Origin: Myrica gale
Lineage: Eukaryota; Streptophyta; Magnoliopsida; Fagales; Myricaceae
Direction of reading: 5' to 3'
DNA: 64,000 nucleotides
Assembly: GCA_963930655.1 (NCBI GenBank)
Contig: OZ005621.1
Span: 18,339,001-18,403,000, forward strand
Shown: one piece after another, positions 1-20,196 of the stretch
Numbering within the stretch: the stretch's first letter is position 1
Layout of the letters: each line of letters opens with the position of its first letter
Made by a program: the position numbers and the translations under genes
Notes under the pieces: generated by a model
What the model was told of the DNA's origin: nothing
Seen by the model: only the letters and a program-made list of their open reading frames with translations
The model's database searches: none

Positions 1-2161
1 GAGAATTCAGCTTTTGGTAGGGAAAGAAGTGAGTACCAACTCTCTGAAGTGATATATGCACCCAGTTTGGAAAATTAAGCACTTCTTCCAACAGCCCAGT
101 AGTCTAGATAGTTGCATCTTCCTTGGATGGTTTTGAGGGGCAGGTTCTGTTAGATGCTATAAAAGCCATTGATTTTGGGCTACTTGGTCTACTCGTTGAT
201 TGATCTCAGCAGTCCCTTGTCTTCTTCCACTTGTTCATTTTCTCCCTACCGAGATTCAGTATTGAGCCCTTGGTCTCTTGGATATAAATGATGACATTAA
301 TTGTTGTTTAAAGTTTGAACTTGGAAGGTTAAAAGTCCAACATAGCATCTGCGTTGATTGGATGTGCTTTGAATTTTAATTTGTCATACGCTTGTATTTA
401 GGAGAAACAAAAGTCAATTGGTAGAAATAAATGTTATACTCGATTATATTAATGTTTACTTTCTAAAAAATAGCAAAATGCCACTGCATATTGACTGGAA
501 TAATTTTGTTGAAATATATCTTTACTAAATTTCTTAAGATATGGTGAACCCTGTGAATTGTGTGAAAGTAGAATTTTGATTCCAGTTAGGTAAGAGGGAT
601 TTTAAACTAAGAAATAGATTCTAGAAGAGAGTTAGGAATTTATTGAACAAACCATACACCTATTCCTAATCCTAAAACATCATATTGTTTTGGTGGTGTC
701 TTTGGAGGGAGCATAACACGCTGTTTTGAGGATAGTTCTTTGCCTCTACTTATGTTGCAGGGCTTTCTTATGTTTACTCTTTGTTGTTGGGCTGATGCGG
801 TGTTAGGTTGCCCATTTGTTGATTTTCAGAATTTCCTTAGTTTTATAGCTTGTTTGGAATAGTGATTTCGGTATAGTCCCTTGTACTGTTATCGCCTTTT
901 AATAAAATTATCTTGCTTATCAATAAAGGATCTAACTGAAATACAATCTGCTGAAGGAAAAACCAAAGTCCTCTATACGACACATGTGGATAAGGATTTT
1001 GTGGAATTTTATCAGGATATTTAGGTATCTTCAAGAATGAATGGTGGAAGGATATGTCAACTTTCTAAGCACTTTCAGAAAAGTGGTTTTTCCTTTCATT
1101 TAGTCAAGCAAAGGACAATGTGTGTAGTTTAAAGATATTCCCCATAGAGTATCAAGCTGTTAAGGCTTTTGAACAAGAACTAAGGAAGGAAAAGCGAAAC
1201 TCTTGAAAACATGAAATGAAATCATACAATTGTAACCAAAGTTGATATGAGTGAGATGGTGTAAACGCGTAGTCGCCAAAGAAATAGAGGTTGGAAATGC
1301 TACAAGAAAATGTAAATATTTGAAGTAGATGTTGATAAATGTTCATTTAACTAAAAATGTGTGATGCTCATATATGGTACACAATGGCCTTCTCTCTTCA
1401 ATCAGAAACTTTGAAGTTGTGGCAAGAGACAAACCAGGAAATGAAAGGAGGGGTCGAAGGACCCCCAATAAAGGATAGACCGATGGAGGAAAATCACACG
1501 TTATGAGTTTTAGAAAAACTATGTTTTGACTTTTAGAAACTTTTTGAAACCAATCTTTTGGGTTTTAGAAGAATTTGTTTTTTTCTTTTTTTAGATTGGA
1601 GTCTAATTTTTTGTCTTTAGCAAAAAGCTAAATAAATATATTTTCCATTTTTTGGAACACATAATGGTATAATGGAGTTTTTTAGATTTTTGGGGCCTTG
1701 GTGCTTGTTAAGAATCTTTAAGGGAGAACAAGGAGGATTTGTTTATAACTTATTTGAGGACAAAGGGAGATTATTTCAGATATTAGGGAACTGTTATGGG
1801 GCTCAGGCATTTTTACATACTAGGAGAGCTATTTTGATGCCATGGAAGATAATTTTAAAGGAGTTTTGGGGCCCTTTTTCTTTTCTTATATCTTGGATAT
1901 TTACATCTCTGCTTCCCGTATCTTCCCACTTCTTCTGCAATGTTCCTTAACTACAATTGAAATTTTTGGGAAATGTAAAGTCTTGTTCTTTTTCCCGTTA
2001 CAAAAACAATTAGAGTGCCATCACCACCATGGTGTGTATGCTGCAGTCCTTATTGGAGCATAACTCGTCCTAATTCTTCTATGGCACTTCTGTTATGGCA
2101 TAGAAATGTTTGAACTACATTTTCTTTTGCCTGTTTAATGGAAGAAAAAGGGACTGAGGTG
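1..2161. other. Non-coding stretch, probably intron of the IREH1-like gene
   Basis: No convincing coding exon is visible here on either strand; the open frames are short, AT-rich and unlike any family I recognise. It lies upstream of the first recognised exon of the kinase gene, whose N-terminal exon must lie further left, so this is most simply part of a long first intron. That is an inference from gene structure, not seen directly. Confidence 0.5.
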
Positions 2162-2169
2162 CTGTGAAC

Positions 2170-2566
2170 TAGGGCTGAACAAAACCGGATTGCGGACCGG
2201 ACCACAAAACTGGACTGCATTTGCAGTCCGGTCTTGTTTATTTATTAAATCCGGTCCATTCCTTTTGAAAAACCGGACCGAATCGGATTTATTAATATAA
2301 ATATTATATATATATATATATTTTAATACAAATTACAAACTTAAAAAGTTTAGTTTTAACCTAAAACTACATTTTTATATGCACTTCCCCCTTCGAAATT
2401 TACCTAATTTTTTTTTTTAAAAAAATGAAAAAAATGAAATCGGTCCGGACTGCATTTGACTGGACCGGACCACTTATAAGTTGTTCGGTCCGGTCCGGTC
2501 CTCCATATAAGCACAACTGGAAATCCTGTCCGAAAACCGGACCGGATTTCCGGTTGTGCAGCCTTA
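2170..2566. mobile_element. hAT-type MITE, 397 bp, rich in CCGGTCCGG-like motifs
   Basis: The ends are inverted repeats (TAGGGCTG at the left, CAGCCTTA at the right) that continue inwards as related CCGG-rich arms. An identical 8-bp direct repeat, CTGTGAAC, lies on both sides (2162-2169 and 2567-2574), which is the target-site duplication size of hAT transposons. There is no transposase, so it is non-autonomous. A gypsy element sits only two bases beyond its right duplication. Confidence 0.85.
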
Positions 2567-2576
2567 CTGTGAACCT

Positions 2577-3015
2577 TGTTACGATTGAAGAAGGCTGAAG
2601 AAGAAAGGTGGAGTCTTGCGGCTGAAGAAGTTAAAGTCGGCATCTTGCGTAAGTTGGGAAGGAGTTGAGTTTAGTGGTTCGGTGATTCTAGAAATCAAGT
2701 GGGCATCCCACGTGGCCAAGGGTGATGTTCCTTGTGCCTCTTTTCTATTTGTTGGGTCAGTGTTGGGCCTTAGGCCATGTTAGTAGTTAATTGTTGAATG
2801 GGCCTTTATCCCATTAGTAGCTTCTTACCTGGTCCAGCCAGTTGTGGGGAGATCAGAATATAGGGCAGTTAGTCGCCTTGGAGAGGGCATCGAATCTGTG
2901 AAGATTGTTTTCTTAGCAAGGAAGCTAGCCACCTCGAATTGGCGTTCTTGTTATGTTCATTCAGTAATTTGAATACAAAGGAGATTTCAGTTTACAATCA
3001 CAAACATTTGTAACA
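2577..3015 (+). repeat. 5' LTR of the gypsy element
   Basis: 439 bp, beginning TGTTAC and ending GTAACA, the short inverted repeat typical of LTR ends. It is nearly identical to the copy at 7415-7863. Confidence 0.92.
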
Positions 3016-6000
3016 AGTGGCATCGGAGCAGTAGTTTCTGGATGGCGGAAGGTACTCGTGTTGTGAAGTTGAGCGAAGGACTGGAGGAGGTCAGGCAGGA
3101 GCAGGAGGCCCAGAGGCTTCGGCTGGAGGAGTTGATGCAGCAACTTGGAAATCTGACCATGGGCTTGCAGGCGGTGGTGCAGACCTTAGATCAGAACCAT
3201 GAAGAAACACCCCCACCTAGACAGCATCGCAACAACTACAATCAAGCAATTGGAGGTGTTCAAATGAGGTCAGTTCGTTTGGATTTTCCCAGATTTGATG
3301 GGGAAGACCCTACAGGTTGGTTATATAGAGTCAATCAGTTTTTTATCTTTAATCAAACAGCCCCTCAACACAAGTTGTTCATGGCATCTTTCATATGGAA
3401 GGGAAGGCTCTGATCTGGTTCCGGGAAGTGGAAAGATCAGGAGCAATCATTAGTTGGGAGGTATTTGAAAGAACATTGTTGATTCGATTTGGGCCACAAG
3501 CTTATGATGATCCTATGGAAGGGTTAGTGAAGTTAAAACAAACTGGCACTGTTGAGGATTATACAAGTCAGTTTGAGGTGTTGGCTAACCGACTGGGGGG
3601 GCTTGATGAAGTCTACAAAATGAGCTGTTACTTAAGTGGTCTCAAGGATGAGATTAGGCTTTCTATTAAGATGCTTAATCCAACAAGCATACAAAGAGCC
3701 TTTGCATTGGCAAGGATGCAAGAAGAATATTTATCAGTGGCAAAGAGGGGAATGCGCCCTGGTCCTAGTAATTTTTCAGCACCAATTGGGGGAGGACAAC
3801 CAACTAATGTTGCTGCCAAACAGAATGTGCGAATTCAGAGGATTTCTCCTCAACAAATGAAGGAGAGGCGGGATAAGGGCCTCTGTTATCACTGTGATTC
3901 CAAGTGGAACCCAGGGCATAAGTGTCCCAATCTGAAGTTATTTATGGTGGAGGGCAGTGAGGAGTTTGATGAAGAAGGAAGTGAAGAGCTAGCCATGGTG
4001 GAAGAGGTGGTGGAGGTGGAGTCGTGTGAAGACAAACCCAATATATCTATCCACGCTCTTACAGGTTCAGTCACTTCTAGAACAATGAGAATTATGGGCA
4101 GGTTCTACAACCAGGATATTGTAGTGTTGGTTGACAGTGGCAGTACCCGCAATTTTGTGGATCCTGCAGTAGTGAGGAAGACTCTATTATCCATAGACCC
4201 GAAGCACCAGCTGAATGTAACTATAGCAAATGGGGAAAAAATACGAAGTGAAGGGGGGATATGTGACATTAAAGTAAAATTGCAGGGACATGCATTTACT
4301 GTGGATGCATATGTGTTAGTGTTGGGAGGTTGTGACATGGTTTTGGGGGTCCAATGGTTGAAAACATTAGGAACTATAGCCTGGAACTTTAATGATCTGA
4401 GCATGAGATTTGTGAAGGACTTGCAAGAGATTCAATTGAGAGGGTTGGTGGCCTCGCAATTTATGCAAGATACAGTTAAACTCAAGATGATCAAAGGAGA
4501 GCGGAGAGGGTTGATTTTACAGATGGTAGTGGAGGATAATTGTGACTGAGAGAATCAAAATAACAATGCTGAAGTGTCAGAATTGTTGAGGCGTTTTCCT
4601 ATGGTTTTCGGGGAACCTCAAGGGCTGCCTCCTAATAGGTCCTGTGATCATGCTATTGTACTGCATGAAGGAGCTCAACCGGTTAGTGTACGACCCTATC
4701 GCTACGCTTACTTTCAAAAGGATGAGATTGAGAAGATAGTGCAGGAGTTACTGAGATCTGGGGTTATTAGAGTTTCCCAAAGCCCTTTTTCTTCCCCCGT
4801 ATTATTGGTTCGTAAGGCGGATGGGAGTTGGCGACTATGTGTAGACTATCGGGCCCTAAATAGTGCTACAATCAAAGACAAATTTCCAATACCAGTCATT
4901 GACGAACTGCTGGATGAACTCTATTGAGCAAGGGTATTCTCAAAGCTGAATTTGCGCTCGGGTTATCATCAAATCAGGGTCCGAGAGGAGGATGTACCCA
5001 AAACAGCGTTTCGAACTCACGAAGGGCACTATGAGTTTCTTGTGATGCCATTTGGGCTAACAAACGCACCCTCTACCTTTCAGTCACTAATGAATGAGGT
5101 TTTTAAGCCTTGCGAAAATTCATTCTGGTTTTTTTTTATGATATTTTAGTATATAGCAAGAGTATGAAGGAACATTTACAGCACCTAGAGATTACACTTA
5201 AGGTGTTGCAGGAGCATCAACTCTTTGCTAAGGACTCTAAGTGTAGGTTTGCTTGTGGAGAAGTGGATTATTTGGGTCATATAATCTCTGCCCAAGGGGT
5301 TCGGGCAGATCCTTCCAAGCTGCAAGCTATGCTTGATTGGCCACTTCCAAAATCTCTTAAGGCTTTGAGGGGATTTCTAGGTCTCACGGGATATTACCGC
5401 AAGTTCATTAAAGGGTATGGAATGATTGCAGCCCCCTTAACCAACTTACTTAAGAAGAATGGGTTCCAATGGAATGATGAGGCTCTCATGGCCTTTAATC
5501 AACTCAAGCAAGCAGTGACCAATCCACCCGTATTGGCACTACCAGATTTCACTAAGTCTTTTGTGATTGACTGTGACGCTTCAGGCAGTGGAGTGGGAGC
5601 AGTTCTCATGCAAGTGGGTCGACCTCTAGCATTTTTCAGCAAAGCTTTGAAGGGGAGAATGTTGTCTATGTCAACCTATGAACGAGAATTACTGGCTTTA
5701 GTAAGTGCAGTCATAAAATGGAGGCCTTAAATACTGGGACAAACTTTGAAGATTCGCACTGATCAACAAAGTCTAAAACACCTTTTAGAGCAAAAAGTGG
5801 GCACACCCTTGCAACAAAAATGGGTCACTAAGCTCTTAGGGTATGATTTTCTAGTAGAGTACAAGCAAGTACGCGACAACAAGGTAGCTGGCGCCCTTTC
5901 CAGGAAGTTTGAAGAGCTGCAAGGAGAGGAACAAGGGAATTGAAGGTGATTTCATTCCCAATTGCCTCATGGTTGGATGACTTAAGGTCTACCTACTCTA

Positions 6001-7414
6001 CTGATAGCAACCTGCAAGATCTTATCACTAAGCTCCACGAAGGGAAGCTGGATTCCTTGAAGTACACCCTAGTAAATGGATTACTCCATTATAAGGGTAG
6101 ATTGTATATAGGGGAGAACTTGGCTCTTAAGGAGCAGGTTCTACACATGACTCATGACAGCCTAGTTGGGGGCCATGCAGGGTATGAAAAAACGTACCAG
6201 CGAGCAAAAATGGATTTCTATTGGAAGGGCATGAAAAAGAAATTAAGGCCTACATCAAACAGTGTCGAGTATGCCAGCAAAACAAGTATGAAACAATGTT
6301 GCCTGCTGGGTTACTACAGCCACTGCCAATCCCTCTTACTCCTTGGACAGATATATCACTTGATTTCATTGAGGGTTTACCCACTTCACAAGGGTTCAGT
6401 GTTATTCTCGTGGTAGTAGACCGACTCACTAAGTACAGTCACTTTGCACCTCTCAAACACCCTTACACTGCGAAGACAGTAGCCCAAACATTCATGCAAC
6501 ATATCTTCAGGCTACACGGGTTACCTCAGACCATAGTCTCTGATAGAGACCCGATGTTCACCAACCACTTTTGGCAGGAATTATTTCGCATGCATGATGT
6601 TAGACTCAACTACAGTACCTCATACCACCCCCAAACTGATGGGCAAACAGAGGCTATCAACAAGTGCATAGAAGGGTACTTAAGGTGTATGATTGGGGAC
6701 AAACCTAAGGGTTGGATTCATTGGTTAGCACTGGCCGAGTGGCACCACAACACAAGCATGAATTTTTCATCCAAATTGACACCATTTGAAGCAGTTTATG
6801 GCTACTTACCTCCCCGGTTTCCGATCTATGAACCGGGAACTACTGCAGTGGCAGCTGTAGATGAGAGTCTTCGAACCCGAGACCAGCTCCTCTCATTGCT
6901 TCGGGAAAACCTACAAAAAGCGCAAAATAGGATGAAAAAATATGCTGACTTGAAAAGAAGTGAAAGAGAGTTCAGTGTTGGAGATCTAGTCTACCTCCAT
7001 TTGCAGCCCTATCGACAACTCTCTGTGAAACAACGCCATAATCAGAAGCTGTCCCCTCGTTATTTTGGGCCCTTTCTGGTCCTTCAGCGGGTGGGTGCTG
7101 TCCCGTACCGCCTCGAATTGCCACCGGGATCGTCGATTCACCCGGTCTTCCACGTCTCACAGCTGAAACTCCACATCGGCAGTCGCGTGACACCCCTTCC
7201 AGCTTTACCACCAACTGATTCTCATGGAGATCTCCACCCTGAGCCCATTGTCGTCCTTGATCGCCGCCTTATGAAGTCCGGATCTCGCGCAGTCACCGAA
7301 GTGCTCATTCAATGGCACGGGCAGACAACAGATGACGCCACTTGGGAGAAGTTATTCCAGCTTCAGAAAGATTTTCCCCACCTTGCGGGCAAGGTGTTTT
7401 GAGGAAAGAGGTCT

Positions 7415-7863
7415 TGGTACGATTGAAGAAGGTTGAAGAAGGCTGAAGAAGAAAGGTGGAGTCTTGCGGCTGAAGAAGTTAAAGTCGGCATCTTGCGTAA
7501 GTTGGGAAGGAGTTGAGTTTAGTGGTTCGGTGATTCTAGAAATCAAGTGGGCATCCCACGTGGCCAAGGGTGATGTTCCTTGTGCCTCTTTTCTATTTGT
7601 TGGGCCAGTGTTGGGCCTTAGGCCATGTTAGTAGTTAATTGTTGAATGGGCCTTTATCCCATTAGTAGCTTCTTACCTGGTCCAGCCCGTTGTGGGGAGA
7701 TCAGAATATAGGGCAGTTAGTCGCCTTGGAGAGGGCATCGAATCTGTGAAGATTGTTTTCTTAGCAAGGAGGCTAGCCACCTCGAATTGGCGTTCTTGTT
7801 ATGTTCATTCAGTAATTTGAATACAAAGGAGATTGCAGTTTACAATCACAAACATTTGTAACA
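7415..7863 (+). repeat. 3' LTR of the gypsy element
   Basis: 449 bp, close to identical with the 5' LTR but with one extra short internal repeat of a GAAGAAGG-type unit near its start. It is preceded by a purine-rich tract and followed by the AACCT target duplication. Confidence 0.92.
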
Positions 7864-8157
7864 AACCTTCTCTGGTGGACCATCCTTTGCTTTGCACAGT
7901 TCACTGAAAACCTTCTTTCTTCTGCTTCACATCTCTTTTTTTTTTTTTTTTCTTTTTGACTATATATATTGCCATTCTTGTCCTGGTGTATGCAAGATTA
8001 GGATTTTGGGATCATCTTCAAACTTGGCTATCCACGACACTGGATTGACTTCGTGAAAGGATTAAGTTGTGAAATTTCATTAATTTGAGATGCCTTGCAT
8101 ATTGGTGATGCTTTTCTCCAAATAATTTTGCTTTTGATATTTTGAATCACCTAGCAG

Positions 8158-17264
<9,107 letters not shown>

Positions 17265-17862
17265 GTAAGATCAATATCTGATTGTAATTATATTTGGTTT
17301 GAACTGGCAAAATCTACTATATGAGGAAGTTAATATGTCTATCCTATAAATACTTGGGCTAGATAATATCTTACCAGTTATGTTACAGGATTTTACTATC
17401 TGTTGATTGTCATTGCTGATTGGAATGGGTACGTGTGGGATGCAATGAGATGTTCTGTGAAAACCAACTGAAAATTTTAACTGTACCAGTTGTATGCATG
17501 GACTCGAATTTGGAATTTAAACATTACAGTCTGGACAAATTGTCAGTACTTAGCCAAAACGAGAGAAAAAAAGGTGGCAAGGATTAGCAATAAACTAAAG
17601 GTTTGGTGGACATGAAATATGAAACTTGTCTACTGATTACAGTTTTATAGTAAACCTATTTCAGCTCTCAGTAATGCATGACGGTCTAAAAGTGTTGGTG
17701 ATGGTGTCATGTGTGATTCGAAGTGACTGGTGCATGTCTTTATCATTTAGTCATGTGTTATCTTTGTATGTTTTTCCTACAGTGATGAATCAGTGGCAAA
17801 ATGTGATAGTGTCACAACCAAACATCATTGACTGTCAGATCTTGTTTGCTTGCTTTGATCAG

Positions 17863-17953
17863 GCTTCAATGGATTGCAAAATATAAAGGGCTTAGATTCA
17901 TCAAATTTGTTGGCGTTTGTTGTATGCTACATGTTAACTACTTTTTGAACTAA
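17863..17953 (+). other. Possible replacement terminal exon of the kinase gene
   Basis: After an acceptor (TTTGATCAG) a frame in phase with the exon ending at 17264 stays open for about 29 codons to a TAA at 17951. The first five bases, GCTTC, are what the lost exon (codons for L-L after the split Arg) would be expected to start with, after which similarity ends. This may be the relic of the original exon boundary, or chance. Transcript evidence would decide. Confidence 0.25.
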
Positions 17954-17957
17954 TGTG

Positions 17958-18735
17958 AGCCTTCCCGCCTAAGAAACCCATGGGGTTTTCTCCGTTCTCT
18001 CTCTTCCCTCTTCTCCCCTTTTTGCTTCGGTTGTTAGTTTCCTGGTTAGATTTTTTCGATTAAGTGCTCTATAGCTATTGGTGTTTGCTCGGAGGTCTCG
18101 ATGTCTTTCTCCTGCATATTCTGTGTTGAAGCTAAGATCTTTCAGGTTACAGTCTTAGGCGATGGTGTTGTGAAACTCTCAGAGTGGAGTCGGAAGGTTA
18201 TGAGTTCTATCTTCATCGGGAAGTATGGGGCTGTATGGTTGGTTAACATGGTTACTAGATTGCTGGAGGATGTGAATAGAGAGTTTGTCGTGCAATTTAA
18301 TGAAGTTTCTAGGGCTTTTATGGCACAGAGGTGTTGCAACAAGGCAGGCAGATATCTTGCCTTAGCAGAGTTTGGTGGGGGGCGACGAAAAGGGGTGGTA
18401 ATGGTACCGGAAGGTACGGGGGCGTCAGGGTGGTTGGAACTCGCCTCTGTGTTTCAGGGTGTGGTTTCTTACCTTGGTCAGCTTAAAAATGGTGGTGGTG
18501 GCACTTTTGGCTCTCATGGTTGCAAGGAGGTTTCTTTCGTTGAAGTTGCTAAGGGCGGGTTGAAGGGGGAGAGCTTTGGGAGCAGCGTGTTAGCTGTGAC
18601 AAGCGTTGAGGGGCCTGGGGGTGGCGTGGAGCAGAAGGCAGTGCAACATGCCTCTGCGCATGAGTTTTTGGTGGGCAGTGACTCACTGCGCATGAGTTTT
18701 TGGTGGGCAGTATGGGGCTGTATGGTTGGTTAACA
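17958..18735 (+). mobile_element. Truncated L1-type LINE fragment (5' end and ORF1)
   Basis: The frame 18101-18733 encodes the N-terminal part of a plant L1 ORF1 (SEWSRKVMSSIFIGKYGAVW) and aligns along its length with ORF1 of the LINE at 44424-50538 ([20 protein letters not shown]). It is preceded by a pyrimidine-rich leader. The 3' end is rearranged: a 25-base stretch around 18656-18680 is repeated at 18688-18710, and the last bases repeat the element's own 18225-18250. ORF2 and a poly(A) tail are absent. It sits just where the kinase gene's last exons would be expected. Confidence 0.75.
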
Positions 18736-20196
18736 TGGTATACCTAATCTGAGGTGCTTCCAACTAAATTATTAAATTGAAATAATGCATTTTTTTAATG
18801 GTCCACTGACGTTGCCAACAGGAGCTATATCATGCCTAATATCTTATTTGCAAGTAGGTCCACAGAATAAATGCCTTGACTAATCTCCTCACATGGCACA
18901 GTTTGACACATCACGATCTTCATATTTCTATCAGTCTTACTTCAGCGACAAAAACAATTGTTGGACAATCCGGCCGCAGGCAAGATTGGTAATTGCTGTT
19001 TGTCCGGAAAGGTTTCTCCATTTGGGGTATGGGACTAGGAGTTTCTATTTTTTGTATTATTTGGTGAAGGGTTTTGTTCTCATCCTACTGCAGAGCCGTT
19101 TTGATTCTTCAGCAAAGCAAACGACAGTATGACACCAATAGCAAGGAGACAAACACAATCCATGTTGGAAAAATGGAAGGTCTATCTTTGCTTCTTTCCC
19201 TACAGTTTTTTTTTCTTGCTCTTTTTTCTTTAGAAACCCATCTGAGCCTGAGGAAAGAGGGAAAAGGAAAAAAATAGGACCCTAAAAGACATCTCTTGAA
19301 TTCCTGCGGCTTTGGATGCCAAACAAAAATTAACCGTAAGCCAACAAGTAGGACCGCATGGCGCATATATCAGACTGATTGCTGACTTTTTACAGCTGAG
19401 CCTCCATTTACATAGCAATAGTTTGGTCCACCACAAAACCTATCATGATTGTCATCTTTTCAAAGGCATCCAGACTTTTGGCCTTTTCCAGGACAGCATC
19501 ATTTTATCCGCCACTGTTTGATATTTTGAAATTTCAATCTGCAAATCATGTTGCTGCAACAAGGATTATATCATTGACCTTTGATAGTTTCTTAATAGTT
19601 GCCTAGCCATGGAGTTGTTCTGATTACCAATTAGAATGAACAGGAGAAAATCAAATGCTCATTCTCTGGATATAGAATCTGGCCACCAATCCATAAGAAA
19701 TTCTGCCCAGCAAACAATGACACATATAGCTGTCAGGAGTTATAGAAAGAAGCCCCCACTGTTACCAGCCACCTTGTGAGTGTTACTGACTTTTTAGAAG
19801 AATTTAAAACCGATTAAGTTGGGTTTAGGTAGGCATCAATACATCTTTACCAAGGTAGGATTAGATATGAATGCAAGTAGCAACAAAATCAAAAGCAAAA
19901 GTAATAATTACAACCACCATCATCCAACAATAAGAAATGGAACAGGTATCCACCCCAAAGTATTACCGAGAAATGAGAAAAAGAACTAGTACAATGGGGG
20001 AGTGCGAGAGGAGAAAAAAGAAATAAAAAGGGAATTAAAAAATTGACAGTTGGCTCCTAAGTCCTAAGGAAAGAAGATGAGACCCAGATTCAACATACAA
20101 CCAAAACACCAGAATTAACACGCAAGATTTGCGCATAATAAACCTAAGTTCCTTGTACAATCCATCAGGAAGGATGATGGCATGCATTGAAACTGC
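18736..20196. other. Intergenic region between convergent kinase genes
   Basis: No supportable gene was found. The region contains the 3' flank of the minus-strand receptor kinase. I searched it for the missing C-terminal exons of the IREH1-like gene (LLTEDP, INWDTLA and SRYSWN-like segments) in all plus-strand frames and saw none. Confidence 0.5.

Larger units (their letters stand above)
2577..7863 (+). mobile_element. Ty3/gypsy LTR retrotransposon (chromovirus-like), broken
   Basis: Element of 5.3 kb bounded by two LTRs and a perfect 5-bp target duplication AACCT (2572-2576 and 7864-7868). Just inside the 5' LTR at about 3017-3030 is a primer-binding site resembling the 3' end of initiator Met-tRNA, and a purine tract lies at about 7401-7411. 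Parts in order: gag with a CCHC zinc knuckle (about 3042-4000), aspartic protease with a DSGS motif (about 4100-4400), reverse transcriptase (about 4700-5300), RNase H (about 5500-5900), integrase with an N-terminal zinc-binding region and catalytic core (about 6100-6900), and a chromodomain-like tail ending near 7400. This protease-RT-RNaseH-integrase order marks Ty3/gypsy, and the tail suggests a chromovirus. The coding part is broken by roughly half a dozen breaks. The LTRs differ at about five of some 440 positions (about 1%), so the insertion is young, perhaps 0.5-2 million years depending on the rate assumed. It lies in the kinase gene's upstream intron, in the same orientation. Confidence 0.93.

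Noticed and set aside
1672-2063. Overlapping plus-strand frames upstream of the MITE
   Set aside because: Low-complexity AT-rich translations without homology and no splice links to the kinase exons.
17626-17886. 86-codon plus-strand frame after the last kinase exon
   Set aside because: It is not in phase with the kinase as a whole and has no recognisable domain; only its last part is considered as a possible alternative exon in another frame.
18893-19132. Frame with FDTSRSSYFYQSYFS, faintly like the AGC kinase tail (LDTSYFTSRYSW)
   Set aside because: Only a few residues align, there is no preceding exon with LLTEDP, and the splice context is poor; probably chance.
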